Shown here one piece after another: positions 1-9,515 of a DNA stretch of 32,262 bases. The position numbers and the translations under genes were made by a program. How positions within the stretch are numbered: the stretch's first letter is position 1; each line of letters opens with the position of its first letter. Below the pieces are notes generated by a model, which ran no database searches, was not told where the DNA came from, and saw only the letters and a program-made list of their open reading frames with translations. Source of the DNA: Streptosporangium minutum (GTDB taxonomy: Bacteria; Actinomycetota; Actinomycetes; Streptosporangiales; Streptosporangiaceae); NCBI RefSeq assembly GCF_002149035.1, contig NZ_NGFP01000089.1, positions 1 through 32,262 of the forward strand, in the 5' to 3' direction.

Positions 1-65
1 ATGCCGATCGGGACCAGCACCACCGCTGCGATCAGTGCTTTCAGTAACCTGGGGGGTCGAGTCAC
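1..65 (-). CDS. N-terminus of a secreted or membrane protein (partial)
   Basis: Reading the minus strand from a GTG at 65 gives a basic start (VTRPPRLLK) followed by a hydrophobic stretch (ALIAAVVLVPIG) that continues to the window edge. This is the shape of a signal peptide or membrane anchor. Only about 21 codons are visible, so no function can be given. No clear ribosome binding site was seen, and the call rests on the charge-then-hydrophobic pattern and the AT-richer spacer upstream. Confidence 0.35.
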   Translation of the reverse strand, partial: MTRPPRLLKALIAAVVLVPIG

Positions 66-173
66 GACAAATGACGCTATAGATCGTTTTAGCAGCGATC
101 AATCATCTTCTGTAGGAAGGTCATCTGTCAGGTGTAGGAAAACACACCACGGCGCGGCCCGCCGGTGCGACAT

Positions 174-203
174 TTGAGATCGACAGGTTGCTGCCCTTAA
201 TCT
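174..203 (+). promoter_or_regulatory. Possible promoter of the amidohydrolase-like gene
   Basis: TTGAGA (174-179) and TAATCT (198-203) are separated by 18 bases in a locally AT-richer spacer. This would place the transcript start about 25 bases before the ATG at 235. The -35 box fits the housekeeping consensus better than the -10 box does. Confidence 0.35.
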
Positions 204-234
204 CTCCAAAAGGGACAAAAAGACAGGAGTGTCT

Positions 235-1290
235 ATGCCCACGCGCGCGGGCCACGCCATCGGCGCGCGTGCGCTCTCGCCGGTCGTCGTGCACACCGCG
301 CCCCTCGTCCTCCCCGTCTGCGAGCCGCCCGTCGTGGACGGCGCCGTCGCCGTCCGGGGCGACCGGGTGATCCGGGTCGGCCCGCGCCGGGAGATCGAGG
401 CCGCCTACCCCGACCTCACCCCGTTCCGCTGGCCCGGGATGATCGTGCCGGGGCTGGTCGACGCCCACCTCCGGCTCGACCGGACTCCGGCCCGGTCTGC
501 CGTCCACGGCGTCACTGCGGTCGCGGGCGTGGCGGGCGACCTGGACGCCGCTTCCTCGGCCGCCGAGGCCGGCCTCGGCGGCGTGACCTACCTCGAGACA
601 CGCTGCGAGGACGAGGCACGGTGGGAGAGGGACGGGCGCGACCGGCTGATCACCGCCATCCGCGAGGTGGGCCACCCGGGCGTCATCGGCATCGCCCCGC
701 ACTCCCCCGACCCCGTGGTCATGGAGGACCTGGCCATCCTGTCGCGCACGTTCGGGCTCCGGCTCCACGTCGAGACGGGGCGCCATCCGGCCGGCTTCCT
801 GGACGAGGTGGGGGCCCTCGGGCCCGGCTGCCACGTGGCGATCTCCGGTCCGCTCGACGAGGCGGACCGCAAGCTCCTGCGGATCCGGGGCACGGCGGTG
901 GCGATCTCGTCGCCGTTCGCCGCCGAGGGACTGCTCGACGGCGAGACCACCATCGCGTTCGGCACCCGGACGGGCGGCGACCCGCTGGCGGTCGCCCGCG
1001 CGCTCACCCGCGACGGCTCTCCCGGCACCGTCCTCGACAGGCTCCTGGTCGAGGCGGTGACGCTGGGCGGGGCGCGGGCCCTGGGCATGGCCGAGGGCCC
1101 GGGCCGCCTGGGCTCGCTCGGCCAGGGCAGCCGGGCCGACTTCGCCGTCTTCGCCGTCGAGGCCGACGAGCGGACCGCCTACAGCGCCCTGCTCCACGAG
1201 GGGCCGGGCCGGTGCGTGGCCACGGTCGTCGGCGGCCGCGGCCGGCGTCCCGGCGACGGGCGGAAGGCCGAGGCGAGGCGTCCCGCCTGA
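235..1290 (+). CDS. Amidohydrolase-family protein, degenerate aminofutalosine deaminase-like paralogue
   Basis: About 351 residues with the layout of metal-dependent amidohydrolases: an N-terminal beta-sandwich part (HTAPLVLPV, DGAVAV, near residues 20-40), a barrel core and a C-terminal part (GGARALGMA, LGSLGQGSRADF). The wording around HTAPLVLPV and the later GIAPHSP resembles actinomycete aminofutalosine deaminases of the futalosine menaquinone pathway. The metal sites look broken. The first HxH motif reads VDAHLRLD, with Arg in place of the second His, and the late GTD motif reads FGTRTGG, with Arg in place of Asp. It is also shorter than active relatives, which exceed 400 residues as I recall. 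It may be catalytically dead, or have another role. The ATG at 235 is preferred over the GTG at 229 because AGGAG (225-229) lies 5 bases before the ATG but overlaps the GTG. Confidence 0.7.
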   Translation: MPTRAGHAIGARALSPVVVHTAPLVLPVCEPPVVDGAVAVRGDRVIRVGPRREIEAAYPDLTPFRWPGMIVPGLVDAHLRLDRTPARSAVHGVTAVAGVAGDLDAASSAAEAGLGGVTYLETRCEDEARWERDGRDRLITAIREVGHPGVIGIAPHSPDPVVMEDLAILSRTFGLRLHVETGRHPAGFLDEVGALGPGCHVAISGPLDEADRKLLRIRGTAVAISSPFAAEGLLDGETTIAFGTRTGGDPLAVARALTRDGSPGTVLDRLLVEAVTLGGARALGMAEGPGRLGSLGQGSRADFAVFAVEADERTAYSALLHEGPGRCVATVVGGRGRRPGDGRKAEARRPA

Positions 1291-1340
1291 CCAGGTCCCC
1301 GTCGGGGCGGCATCGAACCGGCCCCTCCCCAAGGCGACCC

Positions 1341-1368
1341 CGGAAAGGGACCGGTTCGGAAAGGGACC
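1341..1368. repeat. Two direct copies of CGGAAAGGGACC
   Basis: The 12-mer CGGAAAGGGACC occurs at 1341-1352 and again at 1357-1368, a 16-base period. It lies in the 353-base gap between the amidohydrolase-like gene and the FHA gene. Function is unknown; it could be a paired protein-binding site. Confidence 0.5.
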
Positions 1369-1430
1369 TGGAAGCGATTCTTGGGAATGGCGCCATCGGG
1401 TCATCGGCACCGAGCCCGAGCCCCTGTTCC

Positions 1431-1462
1431 CGTAATCGTCGAATCACTTACCGGTGATTACG
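1431..1462. promoter_or_regulatory. Nested inverted repeat upstream of the FHA gene
   Basis: GTGATTACG (1454-1462) can pair with either of two left arms: CGTAATC (1431-1437) as 7 bp, or AATCAC (1442-1447) as 6 bp. The two pairings exclude each other. The element sits about 180 bases before the FHA gene and could be an operator or a switch-like RNA hairpin. Nothing else gene-like was seen in 1291-1643. Confidence 0.35.
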
Positions 1463-1643
1463 CGGAGCCGGTCGCCGACCACGCCGTGCGGAACATTCAA
1501 TCGCCACGCCAGGGACCCGGCGCCCATGAGCAGCAGTTGTTTCCTCCCGGTCGACCGGCCATAAGAAGCCCGGATGAAGCAATGCCATAATCGGCCACAG
1601 GCTTATATTCTGAGAACCTGGAAGGTCATAGGGGGCGGCCGGG

Positions 1644-2381
1644 ATGAGACACACTCAGACGATCCTTCTCCAGACCGAGAACTCCGGCGCCGCACCGGCC
1701 GTCCTGAAGCTGTCCCCCGGGCAGGAGGCTACTTTCGGCCGTGGAACGGATACGGACCCCGCGGATTTCTCACTGGGTCACGCCGAGGTGTCCAGGCGGG
1801 CGGGGATCGTCAAGGCCGAGAGCGACTACTGGCTCCTCACCAACCTCAGTCGCGGCGCGACCCTGGTGGTGGAGAACCCCGAAGGCGGTGGCGAGTTCCT
1901 CAAGGTGCCCCCGGGCCGGCTGGCCGCGCCCGTACCGTTCGAGTTCGCGCGCGTGCTGCTCCCCGCCGCCGGCGGGTCGTGTTCCTTTCTGGTCTTCGCC
2001 TCGCGACACAGCTATGCCGACTTCGACTCGGCTGAGGTCACGACGGGCGGCGAGCCGACGATCGCGGGATTCTCGCTGGACGCCTCGGCAAAATACTTCC
2101 TCATACTCGTCGCCCTCTGTGAGCCCCGCCTGCGAAACTGCTCGTCCTCGGTGATCCCGACGGTTCCCGAGGTCCTGGAGCGGCTGCACCTCGTTCCCGG
2201 ATGCGAAACCCTGACCCGGGCCGCGGTCAACTTCCATATCGACTACCTGGCACGCGAAAAGTTACGCGTCAAACCGTCGTCCGGCTCGCGCAAGGCCGAC
2301 TGGCAGCGTACGGCCCTTGTCTCGGTCGCGCTGCGCTTCGATCTGGTGCGGGAGGAGCACCTCGCCCTACTCGGACATTGA
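1644..2381 (+). CDS. FHA-domain protein with winged-helix-like C-terminus
   Basis: 245 residues. The N-terminal half is a forkhead-associated (phosphothreonine-binding) domain: FGRG (31-34), the following SRR (50-52) and NLS (67-69) stand where FHA domains carry their conserved Gly-Arg, Ser-Arg and Asn. The usual SRxH histidine is not present. The C-terminal part (about 140-245) is helical with a basic stretch and looks like a winged-helix fold, so the protein may bind DNA in response to phosphorylation; that part is inference. It converges on a Ser/Thr kinase gene with no base between the two stop codons, making the kinase an obvious candidate source of its ligand. A G-rich stretch near 1629-1634 is a weak ribosome binding site. 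Confidence 0.7.
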   Translation: MRHTQTILLQTENSGAAPAVLKLSPGQEATFGRGTDTDPADFSLGHAEVSRRAGIVKAESDYWLLTNLSRGATLVVENPEGGGEFLKVPPGRLAAPVPFEFARVLLPAAGGSCSFLVFASRHSYADFDSAEVTTGGEPTIAGFSLDASAKYFLILVALCEPRLRNCSSSVIPTVPEVLERLHLVPGCETLTRAAVNFHIDYLAREKLRVKPSSGSRKADWQRTALVSVALRFDLVREEHLALLGH

Positions 2382-3839
2382 CTACGGCTGATACTCCGCT
2401 CGATACTTCCGGACCTGGTCGACATAGGACTGCAAGCGCGCGGGAACACCTCTCTCACGGCGGATCACATCATCCGAGGAGCGGAACGCCGCGGCCCCCA
2501 GCAGCCCGTGGTCTCCGGGCACACCGGCCACCAGAGGCAACCGTACGCACATGTAGCGGCCTACCGCTGGAATGGAATCCTCAGCCGACAGCGGCGGGGT
2601 GAGGACGGTGCCTCGCCGCTCGGTCGGGAGGTAGTACTGCAGGACGGAGGGTGTCCAGCGCGCGATGCCGTACTCGTTGCCGGCGGGATCGGACAGCCCG
2701 GGGTCGAAATCGCTCTCCACCTTCAACATCGCGGCGACCAATGCCGGGCTCAGACCCGGTTCGTCGCACATCCTCCCCGCCTCGACGATCAAGGCACGAT
2801 ATTCGTCAGGGATGTCGGAGTCGGCGCGCAACCACCGTCCGAACCGGTCAGCCGTCGTTCCCTCCCCTCCAGCGGCCCCGGCCGTGCAGGCGAGCAGGAG
2901 AACGGCGGCGGCTGCCGTACCCAGCAGCCGCCGGGTCACCGACGTCGAGACTTCGACCGTGCCCGCCAGCAGCCGTGCGCGGCGGAGCAGGACAGCCGCC
3001 CCGGGGCGGGATCTCGGATTGGGCGACAGGCAGTCGCTCACCCACGACCGCCACCCTTCGGGCATCGAAGCCGGAAGCGTCAAAGGGCGTTCGCCTGTCG
3101 CGTACTCGGCGGCGGCCACATAGCGCGCGCGGGGAGTGGACGCGGCGAACGGGAACATGCCGGTGAGGAGCTGACAGGCCGTCACACCCAGCGCCCAGAT
3201 GTCGGCGGAGGTCCAGACCGCGTGGCCACGATCGGTCAGCGGCTCGCTCCACCGCTCCGGCGGCACGTGGTCCATCGACCCGACCGGAGGAAGATAACCG
3301 TGAGTACCGTCGATCTCAGTGCTCAGCCCGAAGTCGGCAAGCCGGATGGAGCCGTCCTTCATCATGAGCACGTTGCTCGGCTTCACGTCACCGTGCACCC
3401 AGCCCTCCGCGTGCATGTGCGCCAGTCCCTCGCACATCTCGATGATCAGTCTCGGCGCGTCGGGGACCGGGGTCCCGCTCCTCAGCAGATCGGCCAGTGA
3501 TCGCTCCGCGAGCTCCATCACCAGGACGCAGGCACCATCGAGATCGGGATTGTCGGCGTCATCGACAAGGAGGGTCTCGCGCAGCCCGACCAGTCGCGAG
3601 TGCCGCAGGCTCCGGTGAAGGCGGAGCTCCCGTTGGGTCATGTCGCTGAGATGCCGCAGTTGCCGACGTGTGACGGTCCCCGTGGGCAGGAACTTCAGTG
3701 CCGACGGCGGCGCGTCCCCGTCCATCCGCTCCGCCTTGTACACACTCGCCCAGCTACCCGAGGCGATGGGCCCGCTGATCCGCCAGCCGCCCACTCGATA
3801 CCCCTCGGGGACGCTGACCGCCCAGCCCTTGGTGTTCAT
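2382..3839 (-). CDS. Membrane Ser/Thr protein kinase with extracellular lytic-transglycosylase (SLT-like) domain
   Basis: 485 residues from the chosen ATG. Residues about 14-290 form a Hanks-type kinase: P-loop IASGSWASV (25-33), ALKF Lys49, catalytic loop HGDVKPSN (149-156; HGD rather than HRD), DFG (169-171) and VPPER as the APE-like motif (192-196). All catalytic residues are present, so it should be active. A membrane helix lies near 303-323. Outside is a domain like soluble lytic transglycosylases, with LVAAMLKVESDF carrying the catalytic-type Glu375, then EYGIARW, and a C-terminal LQSYVDQVRKYRAEY typical of the end of the SLT fold. Actinobacterial membrane kinases usually carry PASTA or beta-propeller sensors instead, so this one may bind or cut peptidoglycan and signal wall state inward. 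Longer starts at 3869 and upstream lack a ribosome binding site; AAAGGCGGG precedes the chosen start. Confidence 0.85.
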   Translation of the reverse strand: MNTKGWAVSVPEGYRVGGWRISGPIASGSWASVYKAERMDGDAPPSALKFLPTGTVTRRQLRHLSDMTQRELRLHRSLRHSRLVGLRETLLVDDADNPDLDGACVLVMELAERSLADLLRSGTPVPDAPRLIIEMCEGLAHMHAEGWVHGDVKPSNVLMMKDGSIRLADFGLSTEIDGTHGYLPPVGSMDHVPPERWSEPLTDRGHAVWTSADIWALGVTACQLLTGMFPFAASTPRARYVAAAEYATGERPLTLPASMPEGWRSWVSDCLSPNPRSRPGAAVLLRRARLLAGTVEVSTSVTRRLLGTAAAAVLLLACTAGAAGGEGTTADRFGRWLRADSDIPDEYRALIVEAGRMCDEPGLSPALVAAMLKVESDFDPGLSDPAGNEYGIARWTPSVLQYYLPTERRGTVLTPPLSAEDSIPAVGRYMCVRLPLVAGVPGDHGLLGAAAFRSSDDVIRRERGVPARLQSYVDQVRKYRAEYQP

Positions 3840-4338
3840 CGACGTTCCCGCCTTTGAGTATGTGGTCATGCCATGGACGCGACAGCGTTTCGCAGAGCTT
3901 CGACAGTCAGGCACAACGGTCAAGACAGAGATCAATTGTGTCAAAGGACACGTCACGGCGGATCTGCCGTCGCCTGGAACGGTGGCGCACCGGGCCGGTC
4001 GGCGGGACGGGGAAACCTGTGCCGGCCGGGGCCGGCGGTCCGGGTGACCGGACGGCGGCGCCGGTCGGCGACCAGATGAGCCTCCGCACCGGGCCCGCCC
4101 CGCGAGCGGCTCATCGCCTCCCTGCCCGTGGCCGCTTCGCGAGCTACACCGTCGCCTTCAGCTCATGGCGGGCGGGTGGTTCACAGCGGGTTCCGGCGGC
4201 GTGCCGATGAGCGCCTACCACTGTGGAGTCACGGCGCGAGCCGTTCGCACACCACATCAAACAGATCGCGACAATTCAGGCGATCTCCCACTGCGTGCGT
4301 CTATACCGAACGGCCATCGAGGGTCCGCGGGACATCTC
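3840..4338. other. 499-base gap, no gene seen
   Basis: Between the kinase start and the MarR stop. Open frames here are low-complexity Arg/Gly-rich products of GC-rich DNA with no recognisable domain. A short GC-rich inverted repeat (GCCGGC at 4021-4026 and 4031-4036) is present. The kinase promoter must lie here, but no convincing -35/-10 pair was picked out. Confidence 0.5.
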
Positions 4339-4755
4339 CTAGCCGGTCTGGTGGTCGACCACGCTCAGCAGCTCCCTGAGCTGCTCCCGCTGTTCCGGGG
4401 TGAGCACCGCGAACAGCTCCTCGGCCACCTTCCTGCGCGCCTCGCGCACCCGGCCGTACTCCACCCTGCCCTCGGGGGTTATCACCAGCAGGGTGGAGCG
4501 GCGGCTGGCCGGATCGACCTCCCGGCGGACCAGACCGGCCTCCTCCAGGGCGTCCACGACGGGGGTGACCGAGCGCGGCACGATCCTGAGCCTCTCGGCG
4601 AGCTGCACCATCTTGAGCGGCGGCTCGGCGTCGGCGATCACTCGCAGCGCCCGCGCCTGGCCGGGGCTCAACCCGAGCGGCCCGAGCCGCTCGCCGTAAC
4701 CGCGCCGCAGTCGATGGCCGACGCCGTGCACGAGATCGGCCAGTTCCGTCTCCAC
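4339..4755 (-). CDS. MarR-family transcriptional regulator
   Basis: 138 residues, the normal MarR length. The winged-helix core is visible: LSPGQARALRVIADAEP (about 29-45), recognition-helix region LAERLRIVPRSVTPVVDALE and the wing VRREVDPASRRSTLLVITPEG with its Asp-Arg type turn. The protein should be a dimeric repressor that lets go of DNA on binding a small molecule. It is divergent from an ABC exporter gene with 78 bases between the start codons, and a palindrome in that gap fits an operator for both. The start is GTG at 4755, preceded by a run of G. The natural inducer cannot be read from sequence; a toxic compound exported by the neighbour is the usual pattern. Confidence 0.9.
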   Translation of the reverse strand: METELADLVHGVGHRLRRGYGERLGPLGLSPGQARALRVIADAEPPLKMVQLAERLRIVPRSVTPVVDALEEAGLVRREVDPASRRSTLLVITPEGRVEYGRVREARRKVAEELFAVLTPEQREQLRELLSVVDHQTG

Positions 4756-4773
4756 GCCCCCGAACTTATCTCA

Positions 4774-4803
4774 TTGTCCGCGGGAATGATTGTGAGCTAA
4801 CCT
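4774..4803 (+). promoter_or_regulatory. Putative promoter of the ABC exporter
   Basis: TTGTCC (4774-4779) and TAACCT (4798-4803), 18 bases apart, directly before the palindrome at 4805-4818. The geometry would let a repressor bound at the palindrome block the transcription start. Confidence 0.4.
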
Positions 4804-4804
4804 C

Positions 4805-4818
4805 TGTTTGAGCAAACA
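4805..4818. promoter_or_regulatory. MarR operator candidate, TGTTTGAGCAAACA
   Basis: A 14-base inverted repeat with two perfect 6-base arms (TGTTTG/CAAACA) around AG. It lies in the divergent MarR/ABC gap, just after the putative -10 box and just before the AAAGGAG ribosome binding site of the exporter. Size and position fit MarR-type operators. Confidence 0.6.
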
Positions 4819-4833
4819 TCACAAAGGAGTTGC

Positions 4834-6615
<1,782 letters not shown>

Positions 6616-6701
6616 AAGACCCCGGAGCTGGACGCGTCCCCCCGGCGCCCGGCCCCGGCACATCTGCGAGCAGGGCCTGCACCTGATCGCGCCCGGCCTC
6701 C

Positions 6702-6726
6702 GCCGGCCGGTCGCGGACCGGCCGGC
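6702..6726 (+). terminator. Hairpin terminator candidate after the ABC exporter
   Basis: GCCGGCCGGTC (6702-6712) and GACCGGCCGGC (6716-6726) form an 11-bp perfect stem with a GCG loop, about 90 bases after the exporter stop. No T-run follows, as is common in high-GC actinomycetes. Confidence 0.5.
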
Positions 6727-6792
6727 TCCACGCGCGACACCCCGCCCGCGGCGTCCCCGGTGGCCGCGGCCCGCGGGGGTAACGTGGCCCGG

Positions 6793-7275
6793 ATGAGCGA
6801 GACCTACCTGGAACCGGCCGAGTGGTACGCCACCCTGCCCAGCGTGTTCACCTCGGCCTGCCTGCTGCTCACCGACACCGAGGACCGCGTCCTGCTGGTC
6901 AAACCCAACTACCGGCCGGGCTGGAGCTTCCCCGGCGGGATCACCGAGGCCGGTGAGGCGCCTCACGACTGCGCCATGCGCGAGGTCGCCGAGGAGCTCG
7001 GCGTGTCCGCCAGGGCGGGCGACCTCCTCGTGGTCCACTGGTCGCCGCCGTCGGAGGAACGCCCCCGCTCTATGATCAACTTCCTGTTCGACGGTGGAGT
7101 CCTGAACGATCCGGCCCGCATAAGGCTGCAGGCCGAGGAGCTCGACGACGCGGCGTTCCTCCCCTGGGACACCGCCGCCACCCTCCTCCCGGCGCACACC
7201 GCCGCCCGCCTGTCCGCCGCGCGCCTCGCCCGGAGGGACAGGCGCCCCGTCTACCTACCGGACACCCCCGGCTGA
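6793..7275 (+). CDS. Nudix hydrolase
   Basis: 160 residues. A complete Nudix box starts at Gly49: Gly49, Glu55, Arg63-Glu64, Glu67-Glu68, Gly70, with the spacing required for the Mg-binding loop-helix-loop. The fold before it (VLLVKPNYRPGWSFPGG) and after it (INFLFDGG, EELDDAAFLPW) is typical of the family. It should hydrolyse a nucleoside diphosphate linked to another group; the actual substrate cannot be told. The ATG at 6793 (MSETYLEP) is preferred over upstream in-frame starts because the extension is Ala/Arg/Gly low-complexity. The upstream spacer has no obvious promoter, so it could be read from its own weak promoter or through from the exporter. Confidence 0.85.
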   Translation: MSETYLEPAEWYATLPSVFTSACLLLTDTEDRVLLVKPNYRPGWSFPGGITEAGEAPHDCAMREVAEELGVSARAGDLLVVHWSPPSEERPRSMINFLFDGGVLNDPARIRLQAEELDDAAFLPWDTAATLLPAHTAARLSAARLARRDRRPVYLPDTPG

Positions 7276-7514
7276 GAGGTACGGCGCGGCCGCCCCTACA
7301 GGGCGCGCGGGGCGAGCATGCCATCCGTCCAGGGCTGACGCCGAGCCTTTCCCGGGCTGGTCGTACGGAAGCCGGTCGGACGGACGGATAACGCTTTACC
7401 CTGACCTACTGGCCAGCGGTGCGATCATCCGTGCCCGCTGCCGGCCGCCCCGCCCGGCGAGGCGGATGCCGGTGCAGTTTCAATGTCCGGTAAAGGGAGC
7501 CGTACGCTCTCGTC

Positions 7515-9053
7515 ATGCTCAACACCCGCTATGCGCGCTCTGGAATGGTCTGTACGGTCGATCACCTCGCTTCCAGTGCGGGCGTGGCGATGTTGGAGCG
7601 GGGAGGTTCGGCGGCCGACGCGGCGATCGCCGCGAACGCCGTGCTGGCGGTGACCGCCCCGCACATGTGCGGACTGGGCGGCGATCTGTTCGCGCTCGTC
7701 CACGACGGCACCGGCGCACCCGCAGCGCTCAACGCCTCCGGGCGGGCCGGATCGGGCGCCGACGCCGAGCGGCTGCGCGCCGACGGGCACGACCGCATGC
7801 CGCACCGCCACGACGTCCGCTCGACCCCGGTGCCGGGCTGCGCGGACGGCTGGCTGGCCCTGCACGGCCGGTACGGCAGGCTGACGACGGCGGAGGTGCT
7901 GGCACCGGCGATCGGGCACGCCCGTGACGGCTTCCCCGCCTCGCCGCTGATGGTCCCCGCCCTGGAGACGGTCGGCCCGCTGTGCGAGGACTTCGCCTCG
8001 GCCCGGCGGGCCGGCGACCTGATCAGGCGGCCCGGGGTGGCGCGGGCGCTGGAGGCCCTGGCCGACGGCCGCGACGGGTTCTACCTCGGCGAGTTCGGCC
8101 AGGGGCTGCTCGAGGCCGGCGGCGGCGAGTACACCGAGGACGACCTCGCCCAGGAGAGCGCCGAATGGGTGGATCCGCTGCGGGTGAGGGCCTTCGGGCA
8201 CGACGTGTGGACCATGCCGCCCAACTCGCAGGGATACCTGCTACTGCTGGCCCTCGGCATCGCCGAGGGACTCGACCTGCCCTCCGACCCGGCCGACCCA
8301 CTCTGGGCGCACCTGCTGGTGGAGGCCGCGCGGATGGCCGGGCACGACCGGCCGGAGGTGCTGTTCGACGGCGCCTCCGTCGAGGAGGCGCTGGGCTCGG
8401 CCGCCGCGCGCCGCGCCCTGATCCACCCGTCCCGCCGGGTCGTGGTCCGCGACCTCACCTCACCGGGTGACACCACCTACCTGTGCGCGGTAGACGGCGA
8501 CGGCATGGGCGTCTCGCTGATCCAGTCCAACGCCGCCGGATTCGGCGGAATGGTCTTCGAACCTCGCACCGGCATCAACCTGCACAACCGCGGCATCGGG
8601 TTCTCGCTGGTCCCGGGCCACCCCGCCGAGTACGGCCCCGGCCGGCGCCCGCCGCACACCCTCGTGCCCGCCCTCGTCACCCGCCCCGACGGGTCGCTCC
8701 GCTCGGTCGTGGGCACGATGGGCGGCGACGCCCAGCCGCAGATCCTGCTCCAGATCCTGACCCGTCTGCTCGCCCACGGCCAGACACCCGGCGAGGCCAT
8801 CGGCGCCGCCCGCTGGCGGCTGGCCTCCGGCGGCACCGGTTTCGACACCTGGGACACCCCCGACCAGGCAGTGGTCGAGGTCGAGGCCGGCGGCCCGTGG
8901 GGCGACGGCCTGCGCGACCGGGGCCACCCCGTCGGCGCCGCGCCGTACGGCTCCGCCTTCGGCCACGCCCACCTGATCGACCTGCTGCCCTCGGGCGTCC
9001 TGGCCGGGGCGGCCGACCCGCGGTCGGTCATCGGGGCCGCCGCCGGCCTCTGA
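7515..9053 (+). CDS. Gamma-glutamyltransferase-family (Ntn hydrolase) protein without signal peptide
   Basis: 512 residues. The proenzyme layout is clear: GGSAADAAIAANAVL near 30-44, CGLGGDLF near 52-59, PPNSQGYLLL near 235-244, then the self-cleavage site GDTTYLCAVD where Thr320 should become the N-terminal nucleophile of the small subunit, followed by NAAGFGGMVFEP and GRRPPHTLVPA. Classical enzymes are secreted and transfer or hydrolyse gamma-glutamyl groups of glutathione. This one starts directly at MLNTRYARSG with no signal sequence, so it is probably cytoplasmic and may act on a different gamma-glutamyl or related amide. It belongs to the YwrD-like, leaderless part of the family by appearance. 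An AAAGGGAG stretch sits about 14 bases before the ATG. Confidence 0.85.
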   Translation: MLNTRYARSGMVCTVDHLASSAGVAMLERGGSAADAAIAANAVLAVTAPHMCGLGGDLFALVHDGTGAPAALNASGRAGSGADAERLRADGHDRMPHRHDVRSTPVPGCADGWLALHGRYGRLTTAEVLAPAIGHARDGFPASPLMVPALETVGPLCEDFASARRAGDLIRRPGVARALEALADGRDGFYLGEFGQGLLEAGGGEYTEDDLAQESAEWVDPLRVRAFGHDVWTMPPNSQGYLLLLALGIAEGLDLPSDPADPLWAHLLVEAARMAGHDRPEVLFDGASVEEALGSAAARRALIHPSRRVVVRDLTSPGDTTYLCAVDGDGMGVSLIQSNAAGFGGMVFEPRTGINLHNRGIGFSLVPGHPAEYGPGRRPPHTLVPALVTRPDGSLRSVVGTMGGDAQPQILLQILTRLLAHGQTPGEAIGAARWRLASGGTGFDTWDTPDQAVVEVEAGGPWGDGLRDRGHPVGAAPYGSAFGHAHLIDLLPSGVLAGAADPRSVIGAAAGL

Positions 9054-9091
9054 CCGGGGGTTTTCCGCGGCAGAACGGGTAGGGCGGCGAT

Positions 9092-9406
9092 ATGAGTGAA
9101 ATGCCCCCAGACCGTAAGGGTCTGAGCGACGAGCAGGCGGTCGAGGTCGAGGAGTGGACCGACGACCTCGGCCTCAACCACGAGATCCGTGCGGACGACC
9201 CCGAGCACCGGGACACCCTGGACGAGCGCCTCTGGCGCGAGGCCCCGGACCACGAGCGGGCGCCGCGCGAGGAGAACCGCCTCGTGGCACCGGACGAGGG
9301 CATCGGCCCGGACGAGACGTCCGAGGAGTACGCCCGGGACGTCGGCGCCGACGACGGCGACCTGTCAGCCGAGGAGCGCGCCATCCACATCGACCCCGAC
9401 GCCTGA
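9092..9406 (+). CDS. Small acidic DUF5709-like protein
   Basis: 104 residues, rich in Asp and Glu. Elements TLDERLWREAPD, RLVAPDEG and the C-terminal SAEERAIHI follow the order I remember for DUF5709 proteins, an actinobacterial family with no known function. The protein has no signal peptide or membrane helix and is probably mostly disordered. It begins 39 bases after the gamma-glutamyltransferase stop on the same strand, so co-transcription is possible. A GGGCGG stretch lies before the ATG. Confidence 0.65.
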   Translation: MSEMPPDRKGLSDEQAVEVEEWTDDLGLNHEIRADDPEHRDTLDERLWREAPDHERAPREENRLVAPDEGIGPDETSEEYARDVGADDGDLSAEERAIHIDPDA

Positions 9407-9490
9407 CGCGGGACCACGGCCCCCGGCCGGGTCACCGGCGGGTCCCCCGGCAGGGGACACCGCCGGCGGCCCGCCACCGGTGACCGCCCG

Positions 9491-9515
9491 CCGGTGACCG
9501 GCGGAGGTCACCCGG
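9491..9515. terminator. Hairpin between convergent DUF5709 and HAD genes
   Basis: CCGGTGACC (9491-9499) pairs with GGTCACC (9506-9512) plus an imperfect extension to 9515, loop GGCGGA. It overlaps the stop codon of the HAD gene and could end transcription from both sides. Confidence 0.4.
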
